This document shows, in pieces, positions 35,424 to 43,933 of a stretch of DNA of 64,000 bases; the stretch's first letter is position 1; each line of letters opens with the position of its first letter. The stretch is from JADGOV01 sp963814355. GTDB lineage: Bacteria > Actinomycetota > Actinomycetes > JADGOV01. The notes beneath the pieces were generated by a model. It had not been told where the DNA came from. It saw only the letters and a list, made by a program, of their open reading frames with translations, and did not search any database. The stretch is taken from positions 1 to 64,000 of the forward strand of contig CAWFCZ010000001.1 in the NCBI GenBank assembly GCA_963814355.1, written 5' to 3'. A program made the translations under genes and the position numbers.

Positions 35424-36257
35424 CTATCGAAAAGCCTCACCTGTGAGGCGTTCGTACGCCTCCACGTAGCGCCTCCGAGTGGCGTCGACCACTGCCTCCG
35501 GCAATTCGGCGGCGGAGCCCGCCAGGCCCTGCTCGGTCAGCCAATCCCGGATGTACTGCTTGTCATAGGACTCCTGTGACCGCCCCGGAGTCCATGAATC
35601 GGCCGGCCAGAGGCGGGAGGAGTCAGGCGTGAGGATTTCATCCCCGAGTCGGAGCCGGCCGTTGCGGTCGAATCCGAACTCCAACTTGGTATCGGCAAGC
35701 ATGATCCCGCGCTCGGCGGCGATCGCCCGCCCCCGGCCGTAGATCTCGAGCGTGCGCCGGCTGAGCTCCGCCGCAAGATCGGCCCCCACCGATTCGGCGA
35801 CTGTCTCGTAGGACACGTTCTGGTCGTGCCCCTCGCTCGCCTTCGTGGCCGGGGTGAAGATCGGATCCGGAAGCCGGTCACCGTTACGCAGCCCGGCCGG
35901 CAGTCGCACGCCACACACCGACCCCGTCTCCGTATAGTCACTCCACCCCGACCCGGCGAGGTATCCACGGGCAACGCACTCCACCGGCACCATCTCCAGG
36001 CGGTGGCAGAGCATGGCCCGGCCCCGGAACTCGGCCGGGATTCGGGGGCCGTCCAGTGACACCAGATGGTGCTTCCCGAGATCCGCAAGCCGCGCCAGCC
36101 ACCAGGCGGTCATCGCGGTAAGGATCCGACCCTTGTCCGGGATCGGGGTGGCCAGGACGACGTCGTACGCGGAGATCCGATCGCTGGCGACGAGTAGGAC
36201 GTGGTCGGCATCCACCTCGTACAATTCGCGCACCTTGCCGCTGGACAGCAGCTTCAC
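35424..36257 (-). CDS. purC: phosphoribosylaminoimidazole-succinocarboxamide synthase
   Basis: Joins CAIR and aspartate to SAICAR with ATP. The 277-residue SAICAR synthetase has KLLSSGKVRELYE, ASDRISAYDVVL, ECVARGYLAGSGW and the substrate motif DTKLEFGFD. GTG 36257 overlaps the purB stop (GTGA), coupling translation. Last gene of purD-purB-purC. Confidence 0.97.
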   Translation of the reverse strand: MKLLSSGKVRELYEVDADHVLLVASDRISAYDVVLATPIPDKGRILTAMTAWWLARLADLGKHHLVSLDGPRIPAEFRGRAMLCHRLEMVPVECVARGYLAGSGWSDYTETGSVCGVRLPAGLRNGDRLPDPIFTPATKASEGHDQNVSYETVAESVGADLAAELSRRTLEIYGRGRAIAAERGIMLADTKLEFGFDRNGRLRLGDEILTPDSSRLWPADSWTPGRSQESYDKQYIRDWLTEQGLAGSAAELPEAVVDATRRRYVEAYERLTGEAFR

Positions 36258-37561
36258 GCCAGCTTCTCCAGCCGGTCGAAGACCCCGTCCAGGCGTGCCA
36301 GGTAGCGCTCCGGTCGGCACGCCTCGTCCAGCGCCGCCTCGTCCAGCACGAGCCCCGTCCGGGCCGCGTGCGCCCGCAGGGTCTCGCGGAACGGCATGCC
36401 CCCCGCCCAGGTCTCCATCGCCGCGCCTTGGGTGAGCGCGTACGCATCCTCCCGGGACAAGCCGGACTCGACCAGCGAGAGCAACACCGCGGAGGAATAG
36501 ACCAAGCCACCGGTGGCATCGAGGTTGGCCCGCATCCGCTCGGCGTCCACGGTCAACCCGGTCACCAGCCGGAGCGTCAGATACAGCAGGTAATCGGTGC
36601 CGATCGCCGCGTCCGGCAGGGCGATCCGCTCTGTGGAGGAGTGGCTGATGTCCCGCTCGTGCCACAGCGGGATGCCCTCCATCACCGGTACGACCTGGGC
36701 GCGCACGATCCGGGCCAGCCCGCCGATCCGCTCGCACATGATCGGGTTGCGCTTGTGCGGCATCGCCGAGGAACCCTTCTGCCCGGAGCCGAAGGGCTCG
36801 GCAAGTTCCCGTACCTCCGTCCGCTGGCCGTGCCGGACCTCCAGCGCGATCGCCTCGCACACCGTGACCAGCACCGCCAGGGCCGCCACCCACTCGCTGA
36901 TGCCGTCCCGCAGCACCACCTGGGTGGCCACGTCGGCCGGCCGCAACCCCAGCTCGGCGGCCACCGAGCGTTCGATCCCCGGGTCGAGGTTGGAGTACGT
37001 CCCGACGGCCCCGGAAATCTTGCAGACGCCGACCGCCTCCCGGGCCCGCCGCAGCCGGTCCCGGGAGCGGGCCATGCCGAAGGCGAAGTCGGCCACCCGG
37101 TGCCCCCAGACATCCGGTTCGGCGTGCACTCCGTGGGTGCGACCTACCCGGACCGTCTGGCGATGCGCCAGGCCGTGGTCGCGCAGCGCGGCAACCAGCG
37201 CGTCCGCCCTGGCCAGCAGCAGTTCGGTGGCGTCCACCAGCTGCACCGCCAGGGCGGTGTCCAGCAAGTCCGAGGACGTCATACCGAAGTGCACGTAGGC
37301 CGCCGCCTCCCGCGGCGTGGTGTTGTCTGCCCATGCGGTGAGGAACGCGATCACGTCGTGCTGGGTGACCTCTTCGATCGCGGCGACCGCGGCGGGGGTG
37401 GGCGGCGGGGCGGCTCGGACCGGCTCCACCGCGTCGACCGGCACTGTCCCGGCGGCCGCCTGCGCGGCCAGCACCAGCGTCTCGACCTTCGCCCACAGCG
37501 CGTACTTGTGGGCGTCGCTCCAGATCTGCCCCATCTCCGGCAGCGTGTAGCGTTCGATCAT
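36254..37561 (-). CDS. purB: adenylosuccinate lyase
   Basis: Removes fumarate from SAICAR and from adenylosuccinate. The 435-residue fumarase/aspartase-superfamily protein shows HFGMTSSDLLDTA, GRTHGVHAEP, the signature SGQKGSSAMPHKRNP and HSSTERIALPDA. ATG 37561 starts MIERYTLPEMG, the usual N-terminus. It lies 7 bp after the purD stop. Confidence 0.97.
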   Translation of the reverse strand: MIERYTLPEMGQIWSDAHKYALWAKVETLVLAAQAAAGTVPVDAVEPVRAAPPPTPAAVAAIEEVTQHDVIAFLTAWADNTTPREAAAYVHFGMTSSDLLDTALAVQLVDATELLLARADALVAALRDHGLAHRQTVRVGRTHGVHAEPDVWGHRVADFAFGMARSRDRLRRAREAVGVCKISGAVGTYSNLDPGIERSVAAELGLRPADVATQVVLRDGISEWVAALAVLVTVCEAIALEVRHGQRTEVRELAEPFGSGQKGSSAMPHKRNPIMCERIGGLARIVRAQVVPVMEGIPLWHERDISHSSTERIALPDAAIGTDYLLYLTLRLVTGLTVDAERMRANLDATGGLVYSSAVLLSLVESGLSREDAYALTQGAAMETWAGGMPFRETLRAHAARTGLVLDEAALDEACRPERYLARLDGVFDRLEKLA

Positions 37562-37568
37562 GGCTGCG

Positions 37569-38828
37569 TCACGGCAGCCCGGCCGCCGCTTCAGCGATGT
37601 CACGGCGGTAGTGGCCGTCCTCGAGTCGCAGCCGGCCCAACGCCGCGTACGCCGCCTCGCGGGCCGCCCGCAGGGTGTCCGCGGTAGCCGTGACGGAGAG
37701 CACCCGGCCGCCGGAACTGCGCACGACGTCCCCGTCCCGGCTGGTGCCGGCGTGCAGCACGGTGACCCCCGGGACGGCGGCCGCCTCGTCCAACCCGCCG
37801 ATCGGATCGCCCAGTCGAGGCGCCCCGGGGTACCCCGAAGCGGCCAGCACCACGGTGACCGCGGCCCCGTCGCGCCACACCAGGGGCGGCTGGTCGGCCA
37901 GCCTTCCGGTGGCGGCCGCGCACAGCAGCCCGGCCAGCGGGGTACGCAACAGCGCGAGCACGACCTGGGTCTCCGGGTCGCCGAACCGAGCATTGAACTC
38001 CACCACCCGCGGACCGGCCGAGGTCAGCGACAGCCCGGAGTACAGCAGGCCGACGAACGGCATGCCGCGGGCCGCCAGCTCGGCGACGGTGGGCTCCAGA
38101 ACGGTCCGCGTCAGGTCCGCGACCAGTCCGGGAGGCAGCCAGGGCAGTGGGGCGTACGCCCCCATGCCGCCGGTGTTCGGGCCCGTATCGCCGTCGAAGG
38201 CCCGCTTGAAGTCCTGTGCCGGCAGCATCGGGCGGACCGTCGTGCCGTCGGTCAGCGCGAACAGCGATACCTCGGGTCCGTCTAAGTAGTCCTCGATCAA
38301 CACTCGACCGTGGCCGGCGAGGCAGCGGTCGGCATGCGCCCGGGCTTCGGCCTCAGCGGTGGTGACCAGGACGCCCTTGCCGGCGGCCAGACCGTCCTCC
38401 TTCACCACATGAGGCGGCCCGAACGCGGACAATGCCTGGTCGACGTCCTCGGCGCTGCGGCATACCCGGCTCCGCGCGGTGGGCACGCCGGCCGTCGCCA
38501 TCACGTCCTTGGCGAATGCCTTGGAGCCCTCGATCGCCGCTGCCGCGGCCGACGGTCCGAACACCGGCACCCCCAGGCCGCGGATCGCGTCTGCGGCGCC
38601 GGCGACCAGCGGCACCTCCGGCCCGATGACCACCAGGTCGGGGCGCACGTCGGCGGTCAGGGTGGCGAGCGCTCGCGGGTCGGCGGTATTGACCGGAATG
38701 CCTCGTGCGACGGCGGCCGTACCGGCGTTGCCGGGGGCGCAGATCAGCTCGCGTACCTGGGGGTCGGCCCGCAGCGCGCGACACAGCGCATGCTCGCGTG
38801 CGCCGGAGCCGACGACCAAGACCCGCAT
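37569..38828 (-). CDS. purD: phosphoribosylamine-glycine ligase
   Basis: ATP-grasp ligase making GAR from phosphoribosylamine and glycine, step 2. 419 residues: MRVLVVGSGAREHAL, FGPSAAAAAIEGSKAFAK, VVKEDGLAAGKGVLV, and NARFGDPETQV with the metal ligands. First gene of the purD-purB-purC operon; its 37-bp gap to the MarR gene end suggests the promoter is close or inside that gene's 3' end. Confidence 0.97.
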   Translation of the reverse strand: MRVLVVGSGAREHALCRALRADPQVRELICAPGNAGTAAVARGIPVNTADPRALATLTADVRPDLVVIGPEVPLVAGAADAIRGLGVPVFGPSAAAAAIEGSKAFAKDVMATAGVPTARSRVCRSAEDVDQALSAFGPPHVVKEDGLAAGKGVLVTTAEAEARAHADRCLAGHGRVLIEDYLDGPEVSLFALTDGTTVRPMLPAQDFKRAFDGDTGPNTGGMGAYAPLPWLPPGLVADLTRTVLEPTVAELAARGMPFVGLLYSGLSLTSAGPRVVEFNARFGDPETQVVLALLRTPLAGLLCAAATGRLADQPPLVWRDGAAVTVVLAASGYPGAPRLGDPIGGLDEAAAVPGVTVLHAGTSRDGDVVRSSGGRVLSVTATADTLRAAREAAYAALGRLRLEDGHYRRDIAEAAAGLP

Positions 38829-38865
38829 GCCGTTCAACCTATCGCCGGACCGGGATAGGCCACGA

Positions 38866-39819
38866 TCAGCAGTCGAGGCAGGACTCGGGCGGCGCGGGCG
38901 GCGCCGGGCACGGGTGCTTGGGACCGGCACCCTTGGGGAGTGTTCCTTCGAGCAGCTTGGTCAGCAGGCGCCGCAGTTCGCGATCGGCGGCGGAGCCGAG
39001 GCGCTCGGCGACCTGGGCCTGGATCCGGGCGGCCGCCGCCTCGGCGGCAGAGGTACAGGCCAGGCCGGCGGCGGTCAAGGTCACGTCGTTGAGCCGGCGA
39101 TCGAGGGCGCTGCGAGTGCGCCGCAGGAGTCCGGCGGCAGCCAACGCGTCGACGATCTCCACGACGACCGGGGCGCTGACGCCGAGGTGTCGGGCGAGGT
39201 GCTGTTGGGAACATGGCTGCTCGCTGACCAGCGTTGCCAGGGCTCCGAAGTGGCGCGGATGCAGGCCGACCGGAGCCAGCGCCTCCACCGCCGTCGCTCG
39301 GAGCCGAAGGTGCGCCTGCTCGATCAGGCCGCCGATGGTGTCTACGGAACTCCTGACTGGATCCTCCGACCAGCAGCGCACCACCTCGCGCAGCAAAGTG
39401 TCCAGGCGAGCACGTTCGGCTGGCATCAGGTTGCCGACAAAAGCGGCCTCGCCGCGGGCCGCCGCAGCGCCCATTGTGGCGAGGGCTGACCGGCCCACGC
39501 TGGTGAGTTCGATGGCGGTGGCCCGGCGATCCGCCGGGTTGCGCTGGCGGGTGATCAGGCCACGACCCGCCAGCCCGGCCACGACCTTGCCGATCAAACT
39601 CCGGTTGATGCCGGCTCTTCGACCGAGTTCCTGCTGTGCCAACGAGCCGTGTGCCGCCAGAATGCGGAGGACCTCGACGTCACTGAGAGTATGCGGTGCC
39701 GGAAGAGCGGCCGCGGCGACGCCCCGGCTGAGAACATAGGCCCGGCGCAGCAGATATCCGGTGTACTCCGCCAGCGGCGGCGGGGCCGGCTGCGCCTGAC
39801 GGCCTGGGTGCGCTGTCAT
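38866..39819 (-). CDS. tandem MarR-domain transcriptional regulator
   Basis: A 317-residue protein, about twice normal MarR length. Two complete winged-helix domains are visible: domain 1 (about 20-150) with LAQQELGRRAGINRSLIG and the wing NPADRRATAIELT; domain 2 (about 165-300) with CSQQHLARHLGVSAPVVV and the wing ALDRRLNDVTLT. MarR normally works as a dimer of one-domain chains, so this could fold as a single-chain pseudo-dimer. The C-terminal tail is Pro/Cys-rich (PCPAPPAPPESCLDC), which could sense thiol oxidation or metal. Divergent from the MMPL pump, which it probably represses. Confidence 0.88.
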   Translation of the reverse strand: MTAHPGRQAQPAPPPLAEYTGYLLRRAYVLSRGVAAAALPAPHTLSDVEVLRILAAHGSLAQQELGRRAGINRSLIGKVVAGLAGRGLITRQRNPADRRATAIELTSVGRSALATMGAAAARGEAAFVGNLMPAERARLDTLLREVVRCWSEDPVRSSVDTIGGLIEQAHLRLRATAVEALAPVGLHPRHFGALATLVSEQPCSQQHLARHLGVSAPVVVEIVDALAAAGLLRRTRSALDRRLNDVTLTAAGLACTSAAEAAAARIQAQVAERLGSAADRELRRLLTKLLEGTLPKGAGPKHPCPAPPAPPESCLDC

Positions 39820-39854
39820 CCCGCCGCCGTCATCCCGTCCTCGCCGTGGCCGTC

Positions 39855-39905
39855 ATCCTAGTTAATCATTAGTCGGTTGACTATTAGGCAGTCGGCGCAT
39901 AGCGT
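39855..39905. promoter_or_regulatory. divergent marR / mmpL promoters sharing a palindrome
   Basis: TAGTC-GGTT-GACTA (39870-39883) is an inverted repeat. Plus strand: -35 TTGACT (39877-39882), 17 bp, -10 TAGCGT (39900-39905) for the pump. Minus strand: -35 TAGTCA (39883-39878), 17 bp, -10 TAGGAT (39860-39855) for marR. Both -35 boxes lie in the palindrome, so bound MarR would block both. Confidence 0.65.
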
Positions 39906-39946
39906 ACGTGGTCGCCCGGAAATGGTGTCCGACCAAGGAGTTGAGC

Positions 39947-42046
39947 GTGCCTCTGAAGCTGGCGAGGGCCCTGACCGGCCGGCGGAGCAAGTACGCCGTC
40001 CTGGTGTTCTGGATCGCTGTGATCGCGATCGCCGCGCCGCTGTCCGCCAAGCTGACCGGCGCGCAGAAGAACGACGCCCAGGCCTGGTTGCCCGGCGGAG
40101 CTGAATCGACGCAGGTGCTCGAGCTGCAAAAGGCGTTCCGGTCGTCCAACACACTGCCGGCCGTCGTCGTGTACCAGCGCACCGGCGGTATCACCACCGC
40201 GGACCGGAACGCTGCAGCCGCGGATGCGCTCGAGTTCGCCGGCCTGACCGGGGTTGCCGGGCGCGCCGTCGGCCCGTTGCCGTCCAAGGACGGGCAGGCG
40301 CTGGAGACCATCGTCCCGTTCGACCTCGGCAGTGACGGGTGGCAGAAGGCCAAGACCGTCGTCGACCACATGCGTGGCATCGCGGTGGGGAGCGGCGGGC
40401 TGTCCGTGCACATCACCGGACCGCTGGGGAGCGCAGCCGACTCGGCCAGCGCCTTCGAGGGCATCGACAGCACCCTGCTGTACGCCACCGTCGCCGTCGT
40501 CGTGCTGATCTTGCTACTTACCTACCGCAGTCCGATCCTCTGGCTGCTGCCGGTGGCCTCCGCCGGAATCGCTTTGACCATCGCCCAGGGGGTGATCTAC
40601 CTGCTCGCCAAGCAGGGTTTGACGGTCAACGCGCAGAGTGCAGGCATTTTGACCGTGCTCGTCTTCGGCGCCGGCACCGATTACGCCCTGCTGCTCATCG
40701 CGCGCTATCGGGAGGAGTTGCGCCAGCACGAAGACCGGCACGAGGCCATCGCCATCGCGCTGCACCGAGCCGGCCCGGCGCTGATGGCCAGCGCCGCCAC
40801 CGTCGCGGTCAGCATGCTCTGCCTGCTGCTCGCCGAGTCGAACCCGACCAGGGGCTTGGGGCCGGTGGCCGCCACCGGGATCGTGGTCGGCCTGTTCGTC
40901 ATGATCAGCTTGCTTCCTGCCCTGCTGGTGATCTGCGGCCGGTGGCTGTTCTGGCCGGTCCGGCCCGGGTACGGCACACCGGAGCCGACCTCCACCGGTC
41001 TGTGGGCCCGGATCGGCCAGCGGATCGCACGGCGTCCCCGCACGGTCTGGCTGGTGACCGCCGGCGTCCTTGCCGTGCTGAGCCTCGGGGTCCTGCAGTT
41101 GGAGGCCAACGGGCTGACCAACAAGGAGGCATTCCGGTCCACGCCGGACTCGATCGTCGGGGCCGATGTGCTCGCGCGGTACTTCCCGGCCGGGGCCGGA
41201 AGCCCGGTTCTGGTACTGGGCAATGCGTCGTCGGCGGCGCAACTGCGAACGGCCTTGGCGGGCACCCCTGGAATCGCCCAGACGTCCGTACCCGCGGTGC
41301 GCGGCGGCTTGGCCTACCTCGAGGGCACGCTGAACGCGCCGCCGGACAGCAAGGCCGCGTTCGCCACGGTGGACCAGGTTCGTACGCGGGTCCACGGCGT
41401 ATCCGGGGCACAGGCCAAGGTGGGCGGCGATACCGCGATCAACCTCGACGTGCAGCGGGCCGCCCGTCACGACCGGAACCTGCTGATACCGATCGTGCTG
41501 CTGGTCGTCCTGGTGATCCTGGCCGGGCTGCTCCGCGCGGTCACCGCGGCCGTCGTCCTGCTGGCCACTGTCGTGCTGTCCTTCGCCACCGCGATGGGGG
41601 TCAGCGCGCTGGCCTTCCGGCACGTGTTCGGCTTCGGCGGCGCGGACAGCTCCTTTCCGCTGTTCGTCTTCGTCTTCCTGGTCGCGCTGGGCATCGACTA
41701 CAACATCTTCCTGATGACCCGGGTCCGCGAGGAGGCGCAGCGGCACGGCACTCGACGCGGCGCACTGATCGGGCTCGGCGCGACGGGCGGCGTCATCACC
41801 TCCGCCGGGCTGGTACTGGCGGCCACCTTCGCCGTTTTGGCCACCCTGCCGCTGACCGGCTTTGCCGAGATCGGCTTCGCGGTGGCCTTCGGGGTCCTGT
41901 TGGACACCACGATCGTGCGCTCGGTGCTGGTGACCGCGCTGACCCTCGATATCGGGCGGCACATGTGGTGGCCGAGCGCGCTGTCGCGCCGAGGAGACAT
42001 CGACCCGGACGAGCTGGTGGAGGCGGAACGGGTGGCGGTTTCCTAG
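39947..42046 (+). CDS. MMPL/RND-family membrane transporter
   Basis: A 699-residue proton-driven exporter of lipids or drugs. Two repeats, each with an N-terminal membrane helix (VLVFWIAVIAIAAPL; VWLVTAGVLAVLSLGV), an external domain and a cluster of five helices. Each half carries the family's charged motif in helix 4: VFGAGTDYALLLIARYREE and LGIDYNIFLMTRVREE, the Asp-Tyr pairs used for proton relay. GTG 39947 has AAGGAG 6 nt upstream; the open frame before it has no similarity. Substrate not readable; control by the adjacent MarR suggests a toxic compound. Confidence 0.93.
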   Translation: MPLKLARALTGRRSKYAVLVFWIAVIAIAAPLSAKLTGAQKNDAQAWLPGGAESTQVLELQKAFRSSNTLPAVVVYQRTGGITTADRNAAAADALEFAGLTGVAGRAVGPLPSKDGQALETIVPFDLGSDGWQKAKTVVDHMRGIAVGSGGLSVHITGPLGSAADSASAFEGIDSTLLYATVAVVVLILLLTYRSPILWLLPVASAGIALTIAQGVIYLLAKQGLTVNAQSAGILTVLVFGAGTDYALLLIARYREELRQHEDRHEAIAIALHRAGPALMASAATVAVSMLCLLLAESNPTRGLGPVAATGIVVGLFVMISLLPALLVICGRWLFWPVRPGYGTPEPTSTGLWARIGQRIARRPRTVWLVTAGVLAVLSLGVLQLEANGLTNKEAFRSTPDSIVGADVLARYFPAGAGSPVLVLGNASSAAQLRTALAGTPGIAQTSVPAVRGGLAYLEGTLNAPPDSKAAFATVDQVRTRVHGVSGAQAKVGGDTAINLDVQRAARHDRNLLIPIVLLVVLVILAGLLRAVTAAVVLLATVVLSFATAMGVSALAFRHVFGFGGADSSFPLFVFVFLVALGIDYNIFLMTRVREEAQRHGTRRGALIGLGATGGVITSAGLVLAATFAVLATLPLTGFAEIGFAVAFGVLLDTTIVRSVLVTALTLDIGRHMWWPSALSRRGDIDPDELVEAERVAVS

Positions 42047-42080
42047 ATCGGCCTCCTAGATCAGTCCTAGGCCAGGCCCC

Positions 42081-43364
42081 CTAGATCAAGCTGCGGACCG
42101 AGACCGTCGCCTCCCGGCCGGGGCCAACGCCGATCGCCGAGACCGGGCAGCCGCTGAGGTCCTCCAGGGCGGCCACATACGCCTGGGCATTGCGCGGCAG
42201 GTCCTCCCTCCGCCGGCAATCGGCGAGATCCTCGGACCAGCCGGGCAGCTCGGTATAGATCGGCCGGGCATGGTGGAAGTCGGTCTGAGTCATCGGCATC
42301 TCGTCGTACCTGGACCCGCCGATCTCATACCCCGTGCAGACCGGCACCGTCTCCAGGCCGGTCAGCACGTCGAGCTTGGTCAGGAACAGGTCGGTCAGGC
42401 CGTTGACCCGGACCGCGTACCGGGCGATGACCGCGTCGAACCAGCCGGTACGCCGGGCCCGGCCGGTGGTTACGCCGAACTCACCACCCGCCGCGCGCAG
42501 CATCTCGCCGTAGGAGTCATGCAGCTCGGTGGGGAACGGACCCTCGCCGACCCGGGTGGTGTAGGCCTTGAGAATGCCGATCACCCGGGTGATCCGGGTG
42601 GGGCCGATGCCGGATCCGGCGCAGGCCCCGCCGGCGGTCGGCGACGAGGAGGTGACGAACGGGTACGTACCGTGGTCCACGTCCAGCAGGGTGCCCTGGC
42701 TGCCCTCCAGCAGGACGACCTTGTCCTCATCCAGCGCCCGATTGAGCACCAGCCCGGTGTCGGTCAGATGCGGCTTCAACCGCTCCCCGTAGCCGACGTA
42801 GGCTGCCGCCACCTGCGCGGCGTCGATGGACTTGCGGTTGTAGACCTTGGTGAGTACCTGGTTCTTCTCGCGCAGCGCCAGCTCGAGCTTCTTGGCAAGG
42901 ATTCCCGGGTCGAACAGGTCCTGCATTCGGATCCCGACCCGGGCGGCCTTGTCTGCGTACGTCGGTCCGATGCCGCGGCCGGTGGTGCCGATCCGGGACC
43001 CCCCGAGATACCGCTCGGTGACCTTGTCCAAGGCGCGGTGGTGCGGCATGATCAGGTGGGCGTCGGCCGAGATCAGCAACCGCTCGCAGGAGATCCCGCG
43101 GGCTTCCAGACCGGCCATCTCCTCGAGGAGTACGCCGGGATCCACCACGACTCCGTTGCCGATGACCGGCGTGCAGCCCGGGGTGAGAATGCCGGACGGA
43201 ACGAGATGGAGAGCGTAGGTCTCCTCGCCCACGACCACGGTGTGACCGGCGTTGTTGCCCCCCTGGTAGCGCACGACATAGTCGACAGAACCCCCGATCA
43301 GGTCGGTGGCCTTTCCCTTGCCTTCGTCGCCCCACTGGGCGCCGACCAGCACCAGAGCGGGCAT
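42081..43364 (-). CDS. purA: adenylosuccinate synthetase
   Basis: GTP-dependent condensation of IMP with aspartate, the first step from IMP to AMP. The 427-residue protein has the P-loop GAQWGDEGKGKATDL, GGNNAGHTVV, GTTGRGIGPTY, LEGSQGTLLDVDHGTYPFVTSS and GRARRTGWFDAV. Convergent with the MMPL gene 34 bp away. DUF3151 lies 18 bp upstream in the same direction. Confidence 0.97.
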   Translation of the reverse strand: MPALVLVGAQWGDEGKGKATDLIGGSVDYVVRYQGGNNAGHTVVVGEETYALHLVPSGILTPGCTPVIGNGVVVDPGVLLEEMAGLEARGISCERLLISADAHLIMPHHRALDKVTERYLGGSRIGTTGRGIGPTYADKAARVGIRMQDLFDPGILAKKLELALREKNQVLTKVYNRKSIDAAQVAAAYVGYGERLKPHLTDTGLVLNRALDEDKVVLLEGSQGTLLDVDHGTYPFVTSSSPTAGGACAGSGIGPTRITRVIGILKAYTTRVGEGPFPTELHDSYGEMLRAAGGEFGVTTGRARRTGWFDAVIARYAVRVNGLTDLFLTKLDVLTGLETVPVCTGYEIGGSRYDEMPMTQTDFHHARPIYTELPGWSEDLADCRRREDLPRNAQAYVAALEDLSGCPVSAIGVGPGREATVSVRSLI

Positions 43365-43382
43365 CGCGCTCTCCCCTTTCGG

Positions 43383-43811
43383 CTAGAAGCCGGACGGATC
43401 GGTCAGCGCGGCGGCCGCTGCGGGGTCGCTGTCCTGCAGAAACGCCGCGCACCGAAGTGCCTCGTCCTGCTCACCGATCGTCGCGGCCGCCCTGGCCAGC
43501 GCGTGCAAGCAACGCAGGAAACCGCGGTTCGGCTCATGCGCCCAGGGCACCGGGCCGGTGCCCTTCCACCCGCTTCGGCGCAACGCATCGAGCCCACGAT
43601 GGTATCCCACCCGCGCGTACGCATAGGACTCGATCACCGCATTGGCCGCGTACGCCCGGTCCGACAAGGCAGCCCAGGCGGCGGAGTAGGTCGGGAACCG
43701 AGCCGCCACGTCTGCTGGGTCCGTCCCGGCGGCGAGCGCCTGCGCGGCCTCGTCGTTGTCCGGCAGCTGAGTAGGTGGGGGGCCGGGCAGCAAGTTGCCG
43801 GAGAGGCTCAT
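43383..43811 (-). CDS. DUF3151 protein
   Basis: A 142-residue actinobacterial protein of unknown function. The characteristic string is YSAAWAALSDRAYAA, then VIESYAYARVGYHRGLDALRR and WKGTGPVPWAHEPNRGFLRCL. ATG 43811 (MSLSGNLLPGPPPTQLP) is chosen because the family begins here; the open frame goes back across the divergent HNH promoter. Same direction as and 18 bp before purA, a pairing common in actinobacteria. Confidence 0.92.
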   Translation of the reverse strand: MSLSGNLLPGPPPTQLPDNDEAAQALAAGTDPADVAARFPTYSAAWAALSDRAYAANAVIESYAYARVGYHRGLDALRRSGWKGTGPVPWAHEPNRGFLRCLHALARAAATIGEQDEALRCAAFLQDSDPAAAAALTDPSGF

Positions 43812-43889
43812 GGAGATCAGTCTGCCGGATCGGCCCGGCATCACAGCGAGCCCGGCCTGTCGTGCCTCCGAATAAGTCGGGGTGGGTGC

Positions 43890-43933
43890 TTGGCATGTTC
43901 CGGGCGATCCGGTAGATTCGAACACATGTTCGA
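43890..43933 (+). promoter_or_regulatory. LexA-type SOS box on the promoter/start of a leaderless HNH gene
   Basis: -35 TTGGCA (43890-43895), 17-bp spacer, -10 TAGATT (43913-43918), then ATG 43926 eight bases on, so transcription should begin at or next to the start codon. TCGAACACATGTTCGA (43918-43933) is a perfect palindrome fitting the Gram-positive/actinobacterial LexA consensus CGAAC-N4-GTTCG. It overlaps the last -10 base, the start site and the first codons. Confidence 0.85.

Noticed and set aside
29949..43364. Purine riboswitch upstream of the pur genes
   Set aside because: The conserved purine or PRPP riboswitch core sequences were not found in the leaders inspected; only simple hairpins.
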